In this document: piece by piece, positions 61,987-64,000 of the stretch
Numbering within the stretch: the stretch's first letter is position 1
Layout of the letters: every line of letters starts with the position of its first letter
Assembly (NCBI RefSeq): GCF_028595285.1
Contig: NZ_JAQQXQ010000002.1
Span: 62,001-126,000, forward strand
Reading direction: 5' to 3'
From: Erythrobacter fulvus
Lineage (GTDB): Bacteria > Pseudomonadota > Alphaproteobacteria > Sphingomonadales > Sphingomonadaceae
DNA length: 64,000 nt
Position numbers and translations under genes: made by a program
The notes under the pieces: model-generated
Databases searched by the model: none
The model's input: only the letters and a program-made list of their open reading frames with translations
Told to the model about the DNA's origin: nothing

Positions 61987-62378
61987 GCCTTCGCTTTTTC
62001 CAGCTGCGCGGCCATCATTTCCCAGACCTTGTTGATCGCCTTGAGTGGTCGCACCATCACTTTGAAATCGCTGATCTTTCCGTCTTCATTGAAGCGGATG
62101 ATATCGACCCCGTTGACGGTGATTCCGTCCATCTCGGTGACGAATTCGAGCATCATCTCCTCCCCGTCCACCAGCTCGCGGACATAGTGGAAGCTCTCAT
62201 TCCCCAGCGTGTGGCTGGCGGCGACCAGATAGGCCATGACGATCGCCTTGCCGACCTGCGGCGTGTGGACCACCGGCGAATGAAACACGGCGTCGTCGGC
62301 AAGCAATTCCGACAGGACAGCGGGATTGCTCCCGCTCTCCATATAGGCGTGCCAGCGCGCGAGATTGGTGGCGCTCAT
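61983..62378 (-). CDS. Nuclear-transport-factor-2-like (SnoaL-type) protein
   Basis: A 131-residue protein of the NTF2/SnoaL fold: N-terminal helix LARWHAYMESGSNPAVLSELLADDAVFHSPVV, then beta-rich HYVRELVDGEEMMLEFVTEMDGITVNGVDIIRFNEDGKISDFKVMVRPL. Members are enzymes or ligand-binding proteins with an open pocket, so function is not predictable. ATGA overlap with the dienelactone hydrolase gene; convergent with the BLUF gene, stops overlapping by 3 bases. Confidence 0.8.
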   Translation of the reverse strand: MSATNLARWHAYMESGSNPAVLSELLADDAVFHSPVVHTPQVGKAIVMAYLVAASHTLGNESFHYVRELVDGEEMMLEFVTEMDGITVNGVDIIRFNEDGKISDFKVMVRPLKAINKVWEMMAAQLEKAKA

Positions 62379-63073
62379 GCCAGATGCTCGGCGAAGAAGG
62401 CGGCGGTGCGGCTGTCGGCGAGGTTGGCGGTGTCTTCCACCCGGCGCTTGCCGTGTTCGGTGGCGAAGCCATGGTCGAGCCCGTCGTAATCATGCAGCGT
62501 CACGCGCGGATGATCGTCCAGCCCTGCGTGCATCGCTTCCTGTGTTTCACGTGGAACAAAGCCGTCAGCGGTGGGAATGTGCAGCATCAGCGGATTGGCG
62601 ATCGCGTGCTTCTCGCCCAGCAACCCGTCGATGCCGACCCCGTAATAACCGACGCTCGCATCGATATCGGTGCGCGCCGCCGTCATATAGGCGAGCCGTC
62701 CGCCGAGGCAGTAACCGACGCATCCGACCTTCGCGACGCCTAGGGTGCGCCGGATGTGGTGAATGGTCGCTTCGATATCGCGGATGCCCTGATCCTGATT
62801 GAACTTGCCCATCAGATCGAGCGCAGTCTGGAATTCGCTCTCCACATCGGGATCAAGCGAAACTTCGGGCTGAAGCCGCCAGAACAGATCCGGCGCGACG
62901 GCGAGATAGCCTTCGGCTGCCAGCTTGTCGCATTTCTGGCGGATGCCCGGGTTCACCCCGAAGATTTCCTGGATGACGATGATCGCGCCCTTGGGCGCGC
63001 CTTCGGGCTTGGCGACATAGGCCCCGAAGCTGGCGTCGCCTTCGAGGGTGGGGATGGTTTCGTTGAGGCTCAT
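62375..63073 (-). CDS. Dienelactone hydrolase family protein
   Basis: A 232-residue alpha/beta-hydrolase. The nucleophile is Cys in GYCLGGR (DLH type), with Asp in DGFVPRETQ-like segment and His in YDGLDHGFATEHGK. The start QEIFGVNPGIRQKCDKLAAEGYLAVAPDLFWRLQP matches the family. Substrate unknown; dienelactone itself is only one possibility. ATG 63073 chosen over the longer frame. Confidence 0.87.
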   Translation of the reverse strand: MSLNETIPTLEGDASFGAYVAKPEGAPKGAIIVIQEIFGVNPGIRQKCDKLAAEGYLAVAPDLFWRLQPEVSLDPDVESEFQTALDLMGKFNQDQGIRDIEATIHHIRRTLGVAKVGCVGYCLGGRLAYMTAARTDIDASVGYYGVGIDGLLGEKHAIANPLMLHIPTADGFVPRETQEAMHAGLDDHPRVTLHDYDGLDHGFATEHGKRRVEDTANLADSRTAAFFAEHLA

Positions 63074-63176
63074 GGCGTGTCTCTCTCTCGCTTGCCGGGA
63101 AGGGTGTGTCAGCGTCCTATCTCTTGCCTTGCTCGGCTGCCAAGCCCAAATGGAAGACACGCAGGAGGACGCGCCC

Positions 63177-63440
63177 ATGAAGATCACTATCGAAGTCGAT
63201 TGCACCCCCGAAGAGGCTCGCAGCTTCCTTGGCCTTCCGGATGTGAGTGCGGCCAACAATATCTATGTCGAGAACATCGCCAAGGCGATGAAGGGTGTTT
63301 CGAACCCTGCGCAGATGGCTGAATATGCTCAGGCGCTGGCGCCGATGGGGCAGGTGGGCCTCAAGCTGTTCCAGAGCTTTGTTGAAGGCGGGATGAAGGC
63401 CGCGCAGCGCGGCGCTGACGGGCCGAAATCCTCCGACTGA
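63177..63440 (+). CDS. DUF6489 family protein
   Basis: An 87-residue cytosolic protein starting MKITIEVDCTPEEARSFLGLPDVSAAN, which I recognise as DUF6489, followed by an amphipathic helix (MAEYAQALAPMGQVGLKLFQSFVEGG). Function unknown. GCAGGAGG precedes ATG 63177; the open frame upstream overlaps the dienelactone hydrolase promoter and is not used. Just upstream of mnmE. Confidence 0.78.
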   Translation: MKITIEVDCTPEEARSFLGLPDVSAANNIYVENIAKAMKGVSNPAQMAEYAQALAPMGQVGLKLFQSFVEGGMKAAQRGADGPKSSD

Positions 63441-63444
63441 TCCC

Positions 63445-64000
63445 GTGAGCCAGACGCCGACCATCTTCGCGCTGTCGAGCGGCGCGCCGCCCGCGGGCGT
63501 GGGCGTGATCCGCGTGTCCGGGCCGCGGGCGGGGGAGGCTCTGTCGGCGCTTGCCGGACGTATGCCCGCGCCGCGCCGTGCTTCGCTGGCAAAGCTGCGG
63601 GACGGGACGGGTGCGTTGCTCGACGAGGCGCTGGTGCTGTGGTTCCCCGGGCCGAACACCGCCACGGGCGAAGATTTGGCCGAGTTCCACTGCCACGGGG
63701 GCCGTGCGGTGATTGCGGCGGTGGAGGCAGCCTTGGCCGCGCTACCGGGTCTGCGCCGCGCCGAACCGGGCGAGTTCACCCGCCGGGCCTTTGCGAATGG
63801 CCGCATCGATCTGGCCGAGGCCGAAGGGCTGGGCGACCTGCTTTCTGCCGAGACTGAGCTACAACGCGCGGCCGCGCTTGCCAACGCCGGCGGCGCGCTG
63901 TCGCGGCAGGTGGAGACATGGCGCGACAAGGTGCTCGGCCTGTCCGCTGAAGTCGAAGGCGTGCTCGATTTCTCGGACGAGGAGGATTCGGCCGATCTCC
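63445..64000 (+). CDS. mnmE: tRNA modification GTPase MnmE (5' part)
   Basis: The gene begins at GTG 63445 and runs off the right edge, giving about 185 residues of the N-terminal tetrahydrofolate-binding and helical domains. Motifs: TIFALSSGAPPAGVGVIRVSGP, the FCHGG-type FHCHGGRAVIAAV and EPGEFTRRAFANGRIDLAEAEGL. With MnmG it makes 5-carboxymethylaminomethyluridine at the tRNA wobble position. The GTPase domain lies outside the window. Position near oriC is usual in alphaproteobacteria. Confidence 0.94.
   Translation, partial: MSQTPTIFALSSGAPPAGVGVIRVSGPRAGEALSALAGRMPAPRRASLAKLRDGTGALLDEALVLWFPGPNTATGEDLAEFHCHGGRAVIAAVEAALAALPGLRRAEPGEFTRRAFANGRIDLAEAEGLGDLLSAETELQRAAALANAGGALSRQVETWRDKVLGLSAEVEGVLDFSDEEDSADL

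Overview
The window is about 64 kb of GC-rich, densely packed bacterial chromosome. The gene set, the many GTG starts, and the ppsR/hemE and suf neighbourhoods point to an alphaproteobacterium of the Sphingomonadales, most likely an Erythrobacteraceae (Erythrobacter/Porphyrobacter type). That placement rests on protein-family and gene-order recognition, not on a search. I see no rRNA or tRNA gene, CRISPR array, insertion sequence, phage gene, defence system or biosynthetic cluster. Almost everything is core metabolism, translation, envelope and cofactor biology.

Layout. 1-3.8 kb: tail of an unknown gene, a polyisoprenyl-phosphate sugar transferase with a structured leader, then the rnd-lptC-lptA group. 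3.9-12.5 kb: ung, an enoyl-CoA hydratase, a two-domain STAS-like protein, tadA, rpmB, a phytase/esterase-like protein, xseA and purD back to back with overlapping start codons, a lipoprotein cytochrome c and a multipass membrane protein. 12.5-16.1 kb: a PfkB sugar/adenosine kinase and several small envelope or hypothetical genes. 16.1-23.2 kb: a ten-gene suf operon (Rrf2 regulator, sufB, a DUF559 nuclease-like gene, an exported unknown protein, sufC, sufD, sufS, sufT, a GNAT gene, sufA) with a palindrome over its presumed promoter. 23.2-27.2 kb: two paralogous AraC regulators around a DUF885 peptidase, then a candidate small RNA. 27.3-37.2 kb: pyrD, ggt, an acyl-CoA synthetase, a cupin, a thiS-thiG fusion, merC behind a Zur-like site, ctaA, cutA. 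37.2-42.5 kb: rplM-rpsI with terminator, small membrane proteins, a metallophosphoesterase, a UrcA protein and a LytS/LytTR pair. 42.6-49.8 kb: fumC, a degenerate isoaspartyl methyltransferase-like gene, tolC, a PopZ/DUF2497 gene, an S9 peptidase and a 2Fe-2S protein. 49.9-52.9 kb: CBS protein, erpA, xthA, an inverted repeat, a SleB hydrolase and DUF1491.

The most informative stretch is 53-64 kb. Leftward genes (ptsN, hpf, dnaQ, coaE, aroE, maf, ppsR) and rightward genes (hemE, hemJ, rho) diverge from one 326-bp gap holding DnaA-box-like words, two TTGTCGACA copies exactly 20 bp apart, two GANTC sites and an AT-rich repeat. The same order (dnaQ-coaE-aroE-maf-ppsR, origin, hemE) flanks the Caulobacter crescentus replication origin, so I propose this gap as oriC. 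The window ends inside mnmE.

No undescribed multi-gene system is convincing here. The observations most worth following are the oriC candidate, the candidate sRNA near 27.1 kb, the two non-Suf genes fixed inside the suf operon, and the degenerate methyltransferase-like gene upstream of tolC.
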